From assembly GCA_017592665.1 (NCBI GenBank), contig JAGFNW010000023.1:1-64000 (forward strand): a stretch of DNA of 64,000 nucleotides. The letters are read 5' to 3'. The notes beneath the pieces were generated by a model. It was not told the DNA's origin. It was given only the letters and a program-made list of their open reading frames with translations, and ran no database searches. The translations under genes and the position numbers were made by a program. This DNA is from Streptosporangiaceae bacterium NEAU-GS5 (lineage in GTDB: Bacteria > Actinomycetota > Actinomycetes > Streptosporangiales > Streptosporangiaceae). Shown here piece by piece: positions 18,756 to 27,999 of the stretch. Within the stretch, counting starts at the first letter, position 1, and the number at the start of each line of letters is the position of its first letter.

Positions 18756-19757
18756 TCAACGTCGGGTGATCCGCGTGTAACCGGCCTGCCGGCTCGCCGC
18801 GGGCAGGACGAGCGCGGCCGCGCCGTAGAGGCCGGCGTCCCGGCCGAGCGCGGTCGGGTCGACGCGGAGTCGTTGAAGATACCCCATCCCGGCCTGTCGT
18901 TTGACGGCCTGCCGTACGGGACCGAGCAGCGTCTCCCCGGAAGCCGCTACGCCACCACCGATGACAACGTTGTCAAGATCAAAAAGGGCGGCCGTTGTCA
19001 AGATCGCCGTGGCCAGCGCATCGGCCGCGCGCCGGAACGCCGCCTGCGCCACGACGACTCCCCGCCGCGCGTCCGCCGCCAGCTCCTTCGCATCGGCGAG
19101 AGGCGGCGCCACCGCACCGGCGTCGGCGTGGGCCGGCTGCCAGCCGTTGGAGAGGGCCCAGCGGACCATGTTGGGGCCGCTGGCCATGGTCTCGACGCAG
19201 CCGATTCCGCCGCAGGGGCAGCGCTCGCCATCGCGGTCGACCGTGATGTGGCCGATGTGCCCGGCGTTGCCCGTAGGCCCCAAATAGGGCACGCCGTCCA
19301 CGACGATCCCCCCGCCCACCCCCGTCGAGACCACCATCCCGAGCATGCACGCCGTGCCGTACTGCCCGCGCCACCACTCGCCGAGAGCCATGCACTGGGC
19401 GTCCCCCGCCAGCCGCACGGGCCGGTCGGCCGCTCCCGGCAACAGGTCGGCGACCGCGGCCACCAGCGGGAACCCTCGCCAGGCCGCGATGTTGACGGGG
19501 CTGACCGTGCCGGCCAGCGCGTCGAGCGGCCCGGCCGACCCGATCCCGACGCCCGCCACCGGCACGTCGCCGGCCTCGGTCACCTCGCCCACCAGCCTGG
19601 CCAGGGTCGCGTCTGGATCAGAGCCGACCGGGAGCTCCTGACGACGCGTCATCCTCCCGTCGGCGTCGACCAGCGCGGCCGCGAACTTGGTCGCGCCGAT
19701 GTCGATCGCGAGCACCGGCTCGGCACTGGTAGGAGACGCGCCGTTCGGAAATGTCAT
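18756..19757 (-). CDS. ROK family sugar kinase
   Basis: 333 residues. The phosphate-binding motif DIGATKFAAALVD is near residue 20. The ROK zinc motif CPCGGIGCVE follows GNAGHIGHITVD (about 170-190). There is no N-terminal HTH, so it is a kinase rather than a NagC/XylR repressor. ATG 19757 shares one base with the upstream mannosidase stop (TGATG). Within this operon the expected substrate is mannose, giving mannose-6-phosphate for ManA. Glucose is possible, since ROK kinases are often broad. Confidence 0.88.
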   Translation of the reverse strand: MTFPNGASPTSAEPVLAIDIGATKFAAALVDADGRMTRRQELPVGSDPDATLARLVGEVTEAGDVPVAGVGIGSAGPLDALAGTVSPVNIAAWRGFPLVAAVADLLPGAADRPVRLAGDAQCMALGEWWRGQYGTACMLGMVVSTGVGGGIVVDGVPYLGPTGNAGHIGHITVDRDGERCPCGGIGCVETMASGPNMVRWALSNGWQPAHADAGAVAPPLADAKELAADARRGVVVAQAAFRRAADALATAILTTAALFDLDNVVIGGGVAASGETLLGPVRQAVKRQAGMGYLQRLRVDPTALGRDAGLYGAAALVLPAASRQAGYTRITRR

Positions 19758-22156
19758 CAGCAGCCTGCCTGGACCTCGTTGACGCAGCGGAGGACCGGAT
19801 AGGCGGTGAGCGCCCGCGGATTGAGCCGCCGCGTCGTGCGGACGTGGAAGGTCGCGCTCTCCCCCGGCAGCAGCGTGACCAGCTGGTCGTCCACGATGGC
19901 GGCCGGGTCGAGCCGGTCGGGGTGGAGTGCGAGCTCGCGCACCAGCGTACGGGCCGTGATCGTGACGCGGTATCCGCCGTCCTTTCCGTCGTCGTCCTCG
20001 CCGGCGACTTCGGCCTCGAACTCGGCCGGCGGATACTCCATGGCCAGGTCCTCCTCGCACATGCGAAGCGCCTGGACCGGGCCGAGCGCGGCGCGCAGCA
20101 GCTCGCGCCGCGCGTCCCCGGGGGTGGCCAGGTCCGCGCCGAGGTGAAGGCGATGGGTGCCGCGCGGCGGCACCCGCACCGCCATGGTCTCCTCGGCCAG
20201 CACCGCCCCGTCTACCCCCAGCCGCCGTACGGCCAGCGTTCCGGTCCACGGTTCGTCCGTGTCGTTCACCGCGACCACGTCGGATTCTTGAAATGTCAGG
20301 ATCCGGTCGGCGTACGCGCGCCGCATGGCGTACCAGAGGGGCTTTCGACGCCCCTCGCCGTCGACGGCGGCCCACGAGGTCACCGGCCAGCAGTCGTTGA
20401 GCTGCCAGACGATCGAGCCCATGCAGTAGGGCATCAGCGCACGAAAGCGCTCGACCGCGAACGTCACCGCACGAGCCTGGTTGAGCTGCGTCAAATAGTG
20501 CCAGTCGTCGAAGTTCGAGGGCTGCCGCAGATGGTTACCCAGGCCCCGCAGCAGCTTGCCCTGGCCGTCGGCCGCCTTCTGGTGCGACGAATCCGGGGTC
20601 AGGCCGCCGGCCGTCACCGACCCCCGCAGGGTCGCGTACGTCGGAGGCCCCTGGAAGCCGAACTCGGCCGCGAACCGCGGCTCGTAGGTCCCGTAGAACG
20701 CGTAGTCCTGCGCGTTCCACACGGTCCAGATGTGCGTCGTCCCGAAGGCGGGGTCGTTCGGCGGCAGCTCGGGCGAGCCCGAGTAGGGGCTGCCGGGCCA
20801 ATACGGCCGGGTCGGGTCGAGCTCGGCGACGATCTTCGGCAGCAGATCGAAGTAGAACGCCGCCCCCCAGCTGCGCCCGCCCAGCTCGGCCTGCCAGCCC
20901 CAGTCGGCGTGCCCTTCGATGTTCTCGTTGTTGCCGCACCAGATGACCAGGCTCGGATGCGAGCTGAGCCGCGCCACCTGCTGCCTCGCCTCGGCCTCCA
21001 CCTCGGCCGCGAACGGCCCCTCCTCCGGGTAGGCCGCGCACGCGAACGGGAAGTCCTGCCACACCATCAGCCCGTACGCGTCGGCGAGCGCGTAGAAGTC
21101 ATCGCTCTCGTAGATCCCGCCGCCCCACACGCGCAGCAGGTTGGCCCCGGCACCGAGTGCCTGCTCGAAGCGCTCGGCCAGCCGCTCCGGGGTCACCCGG
21201 GTCGGAAAGGCGTCGTCGGGGATCCAGTTGAAGCCTTTCACGAACACCGGCACATCGTTCACGACCAGCGAGAACGGGTCGGCCAGCTCGATCGACCGGA
21301 AGCCGACCTCGCGCGTCCACACGTCGTCGTCCACAGTCACGGTCAGCGGATACAGGGGCTGCGCGCCGTAGCCCACCGGCCACCACAGCTCCGGATCCGG
21401 CACGGTCACGGTGACCACGGCCGTCCGCTGGCCGGGCGCGAGCCGTACGGACTCGGTGATCCCCGCGATGGACGCGGTCACGGTGAGCGGGACCTGGGCG
21501 GCGCGGTCGACGGTCACGTGCGCGTCGACCCGGCCCGTCCCGTCGGCCACGGTGACCAGCGGGCGGACCTCGCAAATCCGCGCGGTCGACCAGGCGTGCA
21601 GGCCGATGGGCCGCCAGATGCCGGATGTGACGACCGTGGGCCCCCAATCCCAGCCGAAGTTGCAGGCCATCTTCCGGATGAACTGATACGGCTCGTCGTA
21701 GGCCCCGGGCCGGTCGCCGAGGGCGGTCCGCTGCTCCTCGGCGTAGCCGTACGGGCTGGAGAACAGCACGCGCAGGGTGTTGCGGCCGTCGCGGAGCAGG
21801 TGGCGTACGGCGAACCGATATGAGCGGTGCATGTTGGCCGTGCCGCCGACCTGGACACCGTTGAGGATGACCGTGGCCACCGTGTCGAGGCCGTCGCAGA
21901 CCAGGTCGGTGCGGTCGTGGCCGGTGTCCGACCAGTAGAAGTCGGTCTCGTACGCCCAGTCGGTGCGCCCGATCCAGGTGAGCCTTTTCTCGTTGTCGTC
22001 GAGGAAGGGATCGTCGATGATCCCGGCCTCGAGCAGGTCCGTGTGCACGCACCCGGGAATCCTGGCCGGCAACTCCGCGACGACCGGCCTCAACTGGCGG
22101 GTCGCGGACATGGCGGTCACGGTCCAGCCGTCATGCAGCGGACGAAAGACACTCAC
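19757..22156 (-). CDS. Beta-mannosidase, glycoside hydrolase family 2
   Basis: 799 residues. Hallmarks of the GH2 beta-mannosidase branch: DTVATVILNGVQVGG with ANMHRSY, the segment CNFGWDWGPTVVTSGIWRP, and LLRVWGGGIYESDDFY. The acid/base Glu is in CGNNEN (about E411) and the nucleophile Glu in AAEFGFQGPP (about E498). No signal peptide, so it acts in the cytosol on imported beta-mannosides. The GTG at 22156 has AAGGAG five bases upstream and overlaps the preceding ABC gene stop (GTGA). Confidence 0.92.
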   Translation of the reverse strand: MSVFRPLHDGWTVTAMSATRQLRPVVAELPARIPGCVHTDLLEAGIIDDPFLDDNEKRLTWIGRTDWAYETDFYWSDTGHDRTDLVCDGLDTVATVILNGVQVGGTANMHRSYRFAVRHLLRDGRNTLRVLFSSPYGYAEEQRTALGDRPGAYDEPYQFIRKMACNFGWDWGPTVVTSGIWRPIGLHAWSTARICEVRPLVTVADGTGRVDAHVTVDRAAQVPLTVTASIAGITESVRLAPGQRTAVVTVTVPDPELWWPVGYGAQPLYPLTVTVDDDVWTREVGFRSIELADPFSLVVNDVPVFVKGFNWIPDDAFPTRVTPERLAERFEQALGAGANLLRVWGGGIYESDDFYALADAYGLMVWQDFPFACAAYPEEGPFAAEVEAEARQQVARLSSHPSLVIWCGNNENIEGHADWGWQAELGGRSWGAAFYFDLLPKIVAELDPTRPYWPGSPYSGSPELPPNDPAFGTTHIWTVWNAQDYAFYGTYEPRFAAEFGFQGPPTYATLRGSVTAGGLTPDSSHQKAADGQGKLLRGLGNHLRQPSNFDDWHYLTQLNQARAVTFAVERFRALMPYCMGSIVWQLNDCWPVTSWAAVDGEGRRKPLWYAMRRAYADRILTFQESDVVAVNDTDEPWTGTLAVRRLGVDGAVLAEETMAVRVPPRGTHRLHLGADLATPGDARRELLRAALGPVQALRMCEEDLAMEYPPAEFEAEVAGEDDDGKDGGYRVTITARTLVRELALHPDRLDPAAIVDDQLVTLLPGESATFHVRTTRRLNPRALTAYPVLRCVNEVQAGC

Positions 22157-22992
22157 TCCGGCTCCTTTTCGCACGAACAGGCCACATAGTGGTCAGGGTC
22201 AGGCTGAACATCGCTGTGGACTCCGCAGCCCGCAGGCCGAGCGTCCTCCCAGGGCGCGTGCAGGCGCGGCACCGCGGCGAGCAACTGCCGCGTATACGGA
22301 TGAAGCGGATCCTCGAACACCTTCTCCGTCGGCCCCATCTCGACGACGACGCCGCGCCGCAGCACCACGGTCCGCTCGGCCAGGTAGTTGCCGAGCGAAA
22401 GGTCGTGCGTGATGTACAGCACGCCGAGACCGCGCGCCTTCAGGTCGACCAGCAGGTTGAGCACGTCGATCCGGGTCGACGCGTCGAGCATGCTGGTGAT
22501 CTCGTCGGCCACCAGCAGCCGGATGTCCAGCAGCAGCGCCCGCGCGATCAGGAGCCGCTGCAGCTGGCCACCGCTGAGCTGGTGCGGATATTTGCCGAGC
22601 ACCTGGCCCGGCTCCAGCCGCACCGACGAGATCGACTCCTCCAGCTTCTCCTGCGTGTACGGCCGGATCTGGCGGATCAGCTGGAACATGTGGTCGATCT
22701 TGAAGACCGGGTTGTAGCAGCTGAACGGGTCCTGGAAGACGCCCTGGACCTTGCGGTAGTAATCGGCGCCCGGCCGGACCGGCGCGCCGTCGAACGTGAT
22801 CGACCCCTTGGTGATCGCGGTCAGACCCAGGATCATCCGGCCGATCGTGCTCTTGCCGCTGCCGCTCTCCCCGATCAGCGACACGACCTGCCCCTGATCC
22901 ACGTCGAAGGTGACCCCGTCGACCGCCGTCATGGTCTTCCCGCCGAAGGCGCCCACGCGATAGACCTTCGACACGTCAGCAAGCGAGAGCAT
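22153..22992 (-). CDS. Oligopeptide/oligosaccharide ABC transporter ATP-binding protein (DppF/OppF type)
   Basis: 279 residues. Walker A GESGSGKST is near 43-51, the Q-loop is in GVFQDPFSCYNPVF, the signature is LSGGQLQR (about 140), and Walker B ends VADEITSMLD. A C-terminal oligopeptide-type extension (HPYTRQLLAAVP) follows, and the tail contains Cys residues, as in the family. It is the second ATPase of the importer and is translationally coupled to the mannosidase. Confidence 0.92.
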   Translation of the reverse strand: MLSLADVSKVYRVGAFGGKTMTAVDGVTFDVDQGQVVSLIGESGSGKSTIGRMILGLTAITKGSITFDGAPVRPGADYYRKVQGVFQDPFSCYNPVFKIDHMFQLIRQIRPYTQEKLEESISSVRLEPGQVLGKYPHQLSGGQLQRLLIARALLLDIRLLVADEITSMLDASTRIDVLNLLVDLKARGLGVLYITHDLSLGNYLAERTVVLRRGVVVEMGPTEKVFEDPLHPYTRQLLAAVPRLHAPWEDARPAGCGVHSDVQPDPDHYVACSCEKEPE

Positions 22993-22993
22993 G

Positions 22994-23932
22994 TCAGGCC
23001 TTCCAGCAGGCGACGAAATGACCGGGTTCGACCTCGACCGGGGGCGGCTCCTCGGCGCACTTGCCGTACGCCAGGGGGCACCGATCCCGGAAGCGGCAGC
23101 CGTCGGGCGGGTTGAGCAGGGACGGCGGGCTGCCGGGGATGCCGGCGAGCCGCCGCTGGCCGTAGCGGACGCCCACCTCGGGAAGCGAGTTGAGCAGCAG
23201 CTGTGTATAAGGATGCCTGGGCGCGGTGACCATGGTCTTGGCGGGGGCCTTCTCGGCGAGCTTGCCCGCGTACATGACCATGATCGTGTCGGCGATCTGG
23301 TAGGTCAGCGAGATGTCGTGGGTGATGAAGATCATGCTCTTCAAGAACCCGGCGTCCCGGAAACCGGCCAGCGCGGTCGCCACGGCCTTCTGCGTGGACA
23401 CGTCGAGCGCCGAGGTGATCTCGTCGGCGATCAGCAGCGACGGGTTCAACAGGGTCGAGATCACCATGACCATGCGCTGCTTCATGCCGCCCGACAGCTC
23501 GATCGGATAGCGCTCGAGCGTCTCCACGCCCAGCCCGACAAGCTCCAGCCGCTTGTGCAGCTCCTGCTCGTCGTACGGCGCCTGGCGCGCCTTGAGCAGC
23601 TCGCGGATCATCCGGCCGATCTTGCGCGTCGGGTTGAGCGCGCTCATCGAGTACTGCGGAATGAGCGAGACCTCATGGAACCGGAACGGCACCATGGCCG
23701 CGTCGTCGGCGATCGGCAGCGACCGGCCGTCCAGCGTGACCGTGCCGGCCACGTGCTTCATCCGGCCGTCCATCCGGATCAGGCTCTTGCCGAGGGTCGT
23801 CTTGCCGCACCCCGATTCGCCGGCCAGGCCGAGGATCTCCCCGTCGCGCACGTCGAAGGTCACCCCGTCGAGCGCCCGGACGTCGCCCTTCAGCGTCCGG
23901 TAGTAGACCCGGAGCCCGTCGACTGTGATCAC
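22994..23932 (-). CDS. Oligopeptide/oligosaccharide ABC transporter ATP-binding protein (DppD/OppD type)
   Basis: 312 residues. Walker A GESGCGKTT, the signature LSGGMKQR and Walker B LLIADEITSALD are present. The C-terminal extension RHPYTQLLLNSLPEVG and the Cys-bearing segment FRDRCPLAYGKC are those of Opp/Dpp ATPases that can bind an iron-sulfur cluster. It overlaps the upstream permease gene by four bases and is separated from the second ATPase by one base. Confidence 0.93.
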   Translation of the reverse strand: MITVDGLRVYYRTLKGDVRALDGVTFDVRDGEILGLAGESGCGKTTLGKSLIRMDGRMKHVAGTVTLDGRSLPIADDAAMVPFRFHEVSLIPQYSMSALNPTRKIGRMIRELLKARQAPYDEQELHKRLELVGLGVETLERYPIELSGGMKQRMVMVISTLLNPSLLIADEITSALDVSTQKAVATALAGFRDAGFLKSMIFITHDISLTYQIADTIMVMYAGKLAEKAPAKTMVTAPRHPYTQLLLNSLPEVGVRYGQRRLAGIPGSPPSLLNPPDGCRFRDRCPLAYGKCAEEPPPVEVEPGHFVACWKA

Positions 23933-24816
23933 GTTTCCCTCAGCTTCGGGTTGAAGACCTCGTCAAGGCCGACGTTCGCGACGTACAGCGCGCCCACGAT
24001 CAGGGTGATGCCGGCGCCGGGCGGGATGAACCACCACCACATGCCGAGCGTCAGCGCGCTCCACTGATGCGCGTTCTGCAGCATCAGCCCGAGCGAGACG
24101 CCCTGGGTCGGGCCGAGCCCGATGAAGTCCAGCGACGACGCGATCAGGATCGAGCCGCCGAAGCACAGGATGAACGTCATGAAGAGGTAGGAGCTCATGT
24201 TCGGCGCGATCTCCCGCAGGATGATCTTCCGAGTGGGCACCGCGCTTAACCGGGCAAGGTCCACGAAGTCGCGGGTGCGCAGCGAGAACGTCTGCGCCCG
24301 TACGGCCCGCGCCACCCACGGCCACGACGTCAGCCCGATGAACAGCGCCTGCATGCCCACGCTGCGCACACCGAGATAGGCGTTGACGATCAGTAGCACG
24401 GCCAGCGCCGGGAGCACGAGGACGATGTTGGTCAGCATGTTGAGGATCTCGTCGATCATCCCGCCCCGGTAACCAGCCACGAAGCCGATGACCATCCCGA
24501 TGATCGCGGTCAGCCCGCCGCCCAGCGCGCCCACCTCGAAGGTCGTCCGCAACCCGGCCACGAACTGGGTGAATACGTCCTGGCCGAAGGTCGTGGTGCC
24601 GAACCAGTGCTTTCCCGACGGCGACTGGATCGCGTCGGTGAAGGAGTACGCGAACGGATCGCCGCTGTCCAGGATCGGCCCGAAGATCCCCACCGCGAGC
24701 AGGATCAGCACGACGGCCAGCCCGCCCAGCAGCTTGGGGTTGCGGAAGGCGAAGTAGAGCGCCTCCCGCCGGACCACCGTCTCGGCCTTCTCCGGCGCCG
24801 TCTGCAAGGTCGTCAT
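23929..24816 (-). CDS. Oligopeptide-type ABC transporter permease (DppC type)
   Basis: 295 residues. A cytosolic N-terminus of about 30 residues is followed by six helices. The EAA loop is near LARLSAVPTRKIILREIAPN. The N-terminal GIFGPILDSGDPFAYS resembles the OppC_N region. It forms the inner-membrane channel with the DppB-type permease and overlaps the first ATPase gene by four bases. Confidence 0.92.
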   Translation of the reverse strand: MTTLQTAPEKAETVVRREALYFAFRNPKLLGGLAVVLILLAVGIFGPILDSGDPFAYSFTDAIQSPSGKHWFGTTTFGQDVFTQFVAGLRTTFEVGALGGGLTAIIGMVIGFVAGYRGGMIDEILNMLTNIVLVLPALAVLLIVNAYLGVRSVGMQALFIGLTSWPWVARAVRAQTFSLRTRDFVDLARLSAVPTRKIILREIAPNMSSYLFMTFILCFGGSILIASSLDFIGLGPTQGVSLGLMLQNAHQWSALTLGMWWWFIPPGAGITLIVGALYVANVGLDEVFNPKLRET

Positions 24817-24883
24817 GCGTCCTCCTTCGTCGGCCGCATAACGACAGTCGTGCTGTGTTTACTGATGCCCTCGCGTTGCTCGG

Positions 24884-25876
24884 TCATGTGCCCGCCACCA
24901 TTCCGGCCCTCGTACGCGGGTCGACCACCACGTACACGATGTCGATGATGAAGTTGGCGATCAGCACGCCGAGGACGATGAACAGGAACGCCCCCTGGAT
25001 CAGGAAGAAGTCCTTGTTCTTGATCGCATTGAGGATGAGGCTGCCGAGCCCCGGATACGAGAACACGATCTCGGTCACCAGCGCCCCCGCGACGATCACG
25101 CCGAGTTGCAGCGCCAGGCCGGTGATCTGCGGCAGGACCGCGTTCCTGAAGGCGTACCTGCGGATCAGCCGCTGCGGCGCGCCGAGCGCCGACAGGTAGT
25201 TGGAGTAGTCCGACTCCAGCTCATAAATGATCATGTTGCGCATGCCGATCGCCCATCCGCCGAGCGCGATGAGGAAGAGCGACAGGAACGGCAGGAACCA
25301 GTGCACGACGAGATCCCAGGCGAACGCCCACGTCAGGCTGGGCCGCATCGAGAAGCTGTAGCCACCGGCGATCGGCAGCCAGCCGAGGATCACTCCGAAC
25401 CCCCAGGCCATCAGCACCCCGAGCCACATGTGCGGCATGGCCGTCAGCACGTAGCCGATCGGCAGTGCCGTGTTGTCCAGCACCTTCCGGCGCGCCGCGA
25501 TGGCCCCGGCCCAGTTGCCGACGACCCAGCTGAGCAGCACCGACGGCATCACCAGCCCGATCGAGTACGGCACGGCGCCCTTGATGACCGTGCTCACCGG
25601 AGTGGGGAACAGGTAGATGCTGGTGCCGAAGTCGCCGCGCAGCAGACGTCCCCAGAAGTTGAGATACTGCTGCCAGATCGGCTGATCGAGCCCGAAGAGC
25701 CCGGTGTAGTAGGACCGCATGGCCTCATACGCCGCGGGCTGGGTCACGTTGGCCCGGGCCAGCATGCTGGCCACCGGATCGCCCGGCATGAACCGCGGGA
25801 TCATCCAGTTGATGGTCACCGCGACGAAGAACGTCAGGCCGTAGATGAGCAGTTTCCTGCCGAAATATCGACGCAC
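24884..25876 (-). CDS. Oligopeptide-type ABC transporter permease (DppB type)
   Basis: 330 residues, about six helices, starting MRRYFGRKLLIYGLTFFVAV. The family segment IPRFMPGDPVASML follows, and the EAA loop is YLSALGAPQRLIRRYAFRNAVLP-like (about 225-245). The ending DIVYVVVDPRTR is usual. A 70-base gap holding a strong GC hairpin separates it from the binding-protein gene, and a 67-base gap lies before the DppC-type gene. Confidence 0.92.
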   Translation of the reverse strand: MRRYFGRKLLIYGLTFFVAVTINWMIPRFMPGDPVASMLARANVTQPAAYEAMRSYYTGLFGLDQPIWQQYLNFWGRLLRGDFGTSIYLFPTPVSTVIKGAVPYSIGLVMPSVLLSWVVGNWAGAIAARRKVLDNTALPIGYVLTAMPHMWLGVLMAWGFGVILGWLPIAGGYSFSMRPSLTWAFAWDLVVHWFLPFLSLFLIALGGWAIGMRNMIIYELESDYSNYLSALGAPQRLIRRYAFRNAVLPQITGLALQLGVIVAGALVTEIVFSYPGLGSLILNAIKNKDFFLIQGAFLFIVLGVLIANFIIDIVYVVVDPRTRAGMVAGT

Positions 25877-25895
25877 GGAGATTCTCCCAAGGAAG

Positions 25896-25934
25896 GCCCC
25901 CCTCCCCTGTGACTGTCAAGGTGGGGAGGGGGGC
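25896..25934 (-). terminator. GC-rich hairpin between binding-protein and permease genes (partial terminator / mRNA stabiliser)
   Basis: GCCCCCCTCCCC (25896-25907) pairs perfectly with GGGGAGGGGGGC (25923-25934), with a 15-base loop. It lies within the operon, just after the binding-protein stop. Such hairpins usually lower expression downstream or protect the 3' end of the binding-protein message. The effect is inferred. Confidence 0.7.
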
Positions 25935-25946
25935 TCGCTCATCCGG

Positions 25947-27701
25947 TCAGGTGCCGGCCGGCTGCAGCGTCGTGAGCGTCTCGAAGCCGCCCAACTCCAT
26001 CCAGTTGCGCCACATCACGGCGGGCGTCTTGGGAGTGTCGCCGACCCCGGTCGGCCAGTTCTTCCACACCCCGCTGGACACCTGGGCCCACAGGCCGTTG
26101 TACCAGAGCGGGATCACCGGCAGATCCTCCAGGAAGATCTCCTCGATCTGCGACAGCTTGGACTTCATGCCCGCCACGTCGTCGGTCTTGGTGTTGTCCA
26201 GTTCCTGGACCAGCTTCCACCCCTTCTCGTTCTCGTAGCGGGCGAAGTTGACCGTGTTCTGGATCTTGTTGACCGGCATGTTGAAGACGTAGTCGTAGTA
26301 CGTCCACGGGCTGTTCGACAGCTGGCGCTCGTTGTTGATGACCAGGTCGAAGTCCCCCTTGCCGCGCTTTTCGACAAGGGCGTTGTAGTCGGGGAAGTCG
26401 GGCGTGATCTGGATGCCGGACTTCTTGGCGCTGGCCGAGATCGAGCGGATGGCCTCCATCCAGTCGGTCCAGCCGGACGGCACGATCAGGCTCAGGTTGA
26501 GCTTGGAGCCGTCCTTGTTCTCGACCATGCCGTCGCCGTCGGTGTCCTTGTATCCGGCGTCCGACAGCATCTTCTTGGCCTTCTCGGTGTCGAAGGCGAA
26601 GCCGTACTTGGAGATCACGCTCTGGTCCACGAACTGGTCCCACTGCGGCAGCAGGCCGGTCGGGCTGGCCGCCTTGACCAGGTTGCCGTAGACGCCCTCG
26701 ACGATCTGCTTGGTGTCGATCGACGTGGCGAGCGCGCGCCTGAAGGCCGGGTCGCTGAGCGGCTTCTTGGTGTTGTTCGGCACCAGCCACGCCGTGTTCG
26801 CCGACAGCATGTACGGCGGCTCCGGGTAGTAGGTCGAGATGCCGAAGTTGCCCTTGACCAGGTTGGCGGCGCCCGGCAGGAAGTTGTTGCTGAGGTCCAT
26901 GCCCTTCTGCAGCAGCAGGCCCATCGCCACCTCGTTGGAGGAGTTGACGATGTCCACGATGTACTTGGGCTTGGGGTCCATGTTCAGCACGGTCTTGCCC
27001 CACCAGTCGTCACGCCGCTGGTAGGCCACGCGGTCCTGGTCCTTGCTGACGAACTTGTACGCCCCCGTGCCGACCGGGTTGTCGTTGACGCCGTTGAGCA
27101 CCTGGTCTTCGGTCATGCTGCCCCACAGGTGCTCGGGCACGATGGCCCGGCTGTAGAGCTGGAAGTCCCACTCCTGGTAGTTCGGGGTGGAGAAGGTGAA
27201 GGTCACGGTCGTGTCGTCGACGGCCTTGATGTCGGTCAGCCAGTCCCAGATGTTGTGATACGGGATGGTCTTCATCTTGCCGAGGTCGAAGGTGAGCTTC
27301 ACGTCCTTGGCGGTGAAGGGCTGACCGTCGGACCACTTGATGCCCTGGCGGATCTTCAGCGTGTACGTCTTGTCGTCCGTCCAGCTGCCGCTCTCCGCCA
27401 GCCACGGCACGAGCTTCAGGTTGACGGTGTCGTAGTGGAACAGCGTCTCGTAGACCAGGCCCTTGATGCCCGTGGCCGAGTCCCACTCACGGATGGGGTT
27501 CATGTTGGCCGGCGGACCCCACTGGGTGCCGCTGGTGTAGAGGGTCTCGTTCCGTGGGAACTCGCCGTTGGCGGCGGCTGGCGGCTGGGCCGTGTTCGGC
27601 TGCGCGGGCTGCGACGAGGCAGGGGTGCCGCCGCTCGAACACGCAGTTACAACAAGCCCTACCGCGACGACCGGAATCAGAACTCTGAGCCGGTTTCGCA
27701 T
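25947..27701 (-). CDS. ABC transporter substrate-binding lipoprotein, family 5 (DppA/OppA type), probable manno-oligosaccharide binder
   Basis: 584 residues. Lipoprotein signal peptide MRNRLRVLIPVVAVGLVV with lipobox TACSS (Cys about 20), then an Ala/Pro/Gln-rich linker. The SBP_bac_5 domain carries KIRQGIKWSDGQPFTAKDV and GTGAYKF motifs. ATG 27701 has GGAAGGAG upstream; an in-frame ATG at 27743 lacks one. SBP family 5 includes sugar binders in Thermotoga and archaea. The downstream mannosidase, kinase and manA argue that this one takes beta-mannosides rather than peptides. It is the first gene of the operon. Confidence 0.88.
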   Translation of the reverse strand: MRNRLRVLIPVVAVGLVVTACSSGGTPASSQPAQPNTAQPPAAANGEFPRNETLYTSGTQWGPPANMNPIREWDSATGIKGLVYETLFHYDTVNLKLVPWLAESGSWTDDKTYTLKIRQGIKWSDGQPFTAKDVKLTFDLGKMKTIPYHNIWDWLTDIKAVDDTTVTFTFSTPNYQEWDFQLYSRAIVPEHLWGSMTEDQVLNGVNDNPVGTGAYKFVSKDQDRVAYQRRDDWWGKTVLNMDPKPKYIVDIVNSSNEVAMGLLLQKGMDLSNNFLPGAANLVKGNFGISTYYPEPPYMLSANTAWLVPNNTKKPLSDPAFRRALATSIDTKQIVEGVYGNLVKAASPTGLLPQWDQFVDQSVISKYGFAFDTEKAKKMLSDAGYKDTDGDGMVENKDGSKLNLSLIVPSGWTDWMEAIRSISASAKKSGIQITPDFPDYNALVEKRGKGDFDLVINNERQLSNSPWTYYDYVFNMPVNKIQNTVNFARYENEKGWKLVQELDNTKTDDVAGMKSKLSQIEEIFLEDLPVIPLWYNGLWAQVSSGVWKNWPTGVGDTPKTPAVMWRNWMELGGFETLTTLQPAGT

Positions 27702-27804
27702 GGTGTGTCTCCTTCCCCCGCGGCGACGCGGAGGTCCGAACAACTGTCAGGCCCCGGATTTGGGGGGTGGGTGGTGGCCCGGAGAGCGGCCGCCCTCCGG
27801 GCCC

Positions 27805-27818
27805 TGGGAGCGCTCCCA
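27805..27818. promoter_or_regulatory. CebR/CelR-type LacI operator, perfect 14-bp palindrome
   Basis: TGGGAGCGCTCCCA is a perfect palindrome and identical to the operator known for CebR of Streptomyces and CelR of Thermobifida. It lies in the predicted 5' leader of the importer operon, about 70 bases after the predicted start point and 104 bases before the binding-protein ATG. The divergent LacI regulator at 28000 is the obvious ligand. Binding itself is inferred. Confidence 0.8.
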
Positions 27819-27897
27819 ACGCCTGCCACGCAGACTCGCTCCCCGCTTGAACGATGTAGCGTCTCCGACCCTGTAGCTGAACCGGATAAGTACGGTG

Positions 27898-27926
27898 AAC
27901 GTAAATTCCGGCGACTTCGCTGTCAA
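27898..27926 (-). promoter_or_regulatory. Sigma-70 (HrdB-type) promoter of the mannoside operon
   Basis: On the minus strand a perfect -35 TTGACA (27921-27926) is followed after 17 bases by TACGTT (27898-27903). Transcription would start near 27890. CTGAACCGG (27877-27885), just past the start, is matched by an inverted copy CCGGTTCAG at 27978-27986 in front of the LacI gene, possibly a second pair of half-sites. Confidence 0.7.
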
Positions 27927-27999
27927 TAGGTGTGATCCGTCCGAAACATAATGCGTAGTAGAGTGCGGCTGACTAGACCGGTTCAGTGGGGGCACGCAG

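Noticed and set aside
25947-27701. Reading the importer as a simple dipeptide transporter
   Set aside because: Sequence class alone would say so, but five of the eight genes are transport and the other three are mannoside catabolism in the same coupled transcript; a sugar substrate fits better.
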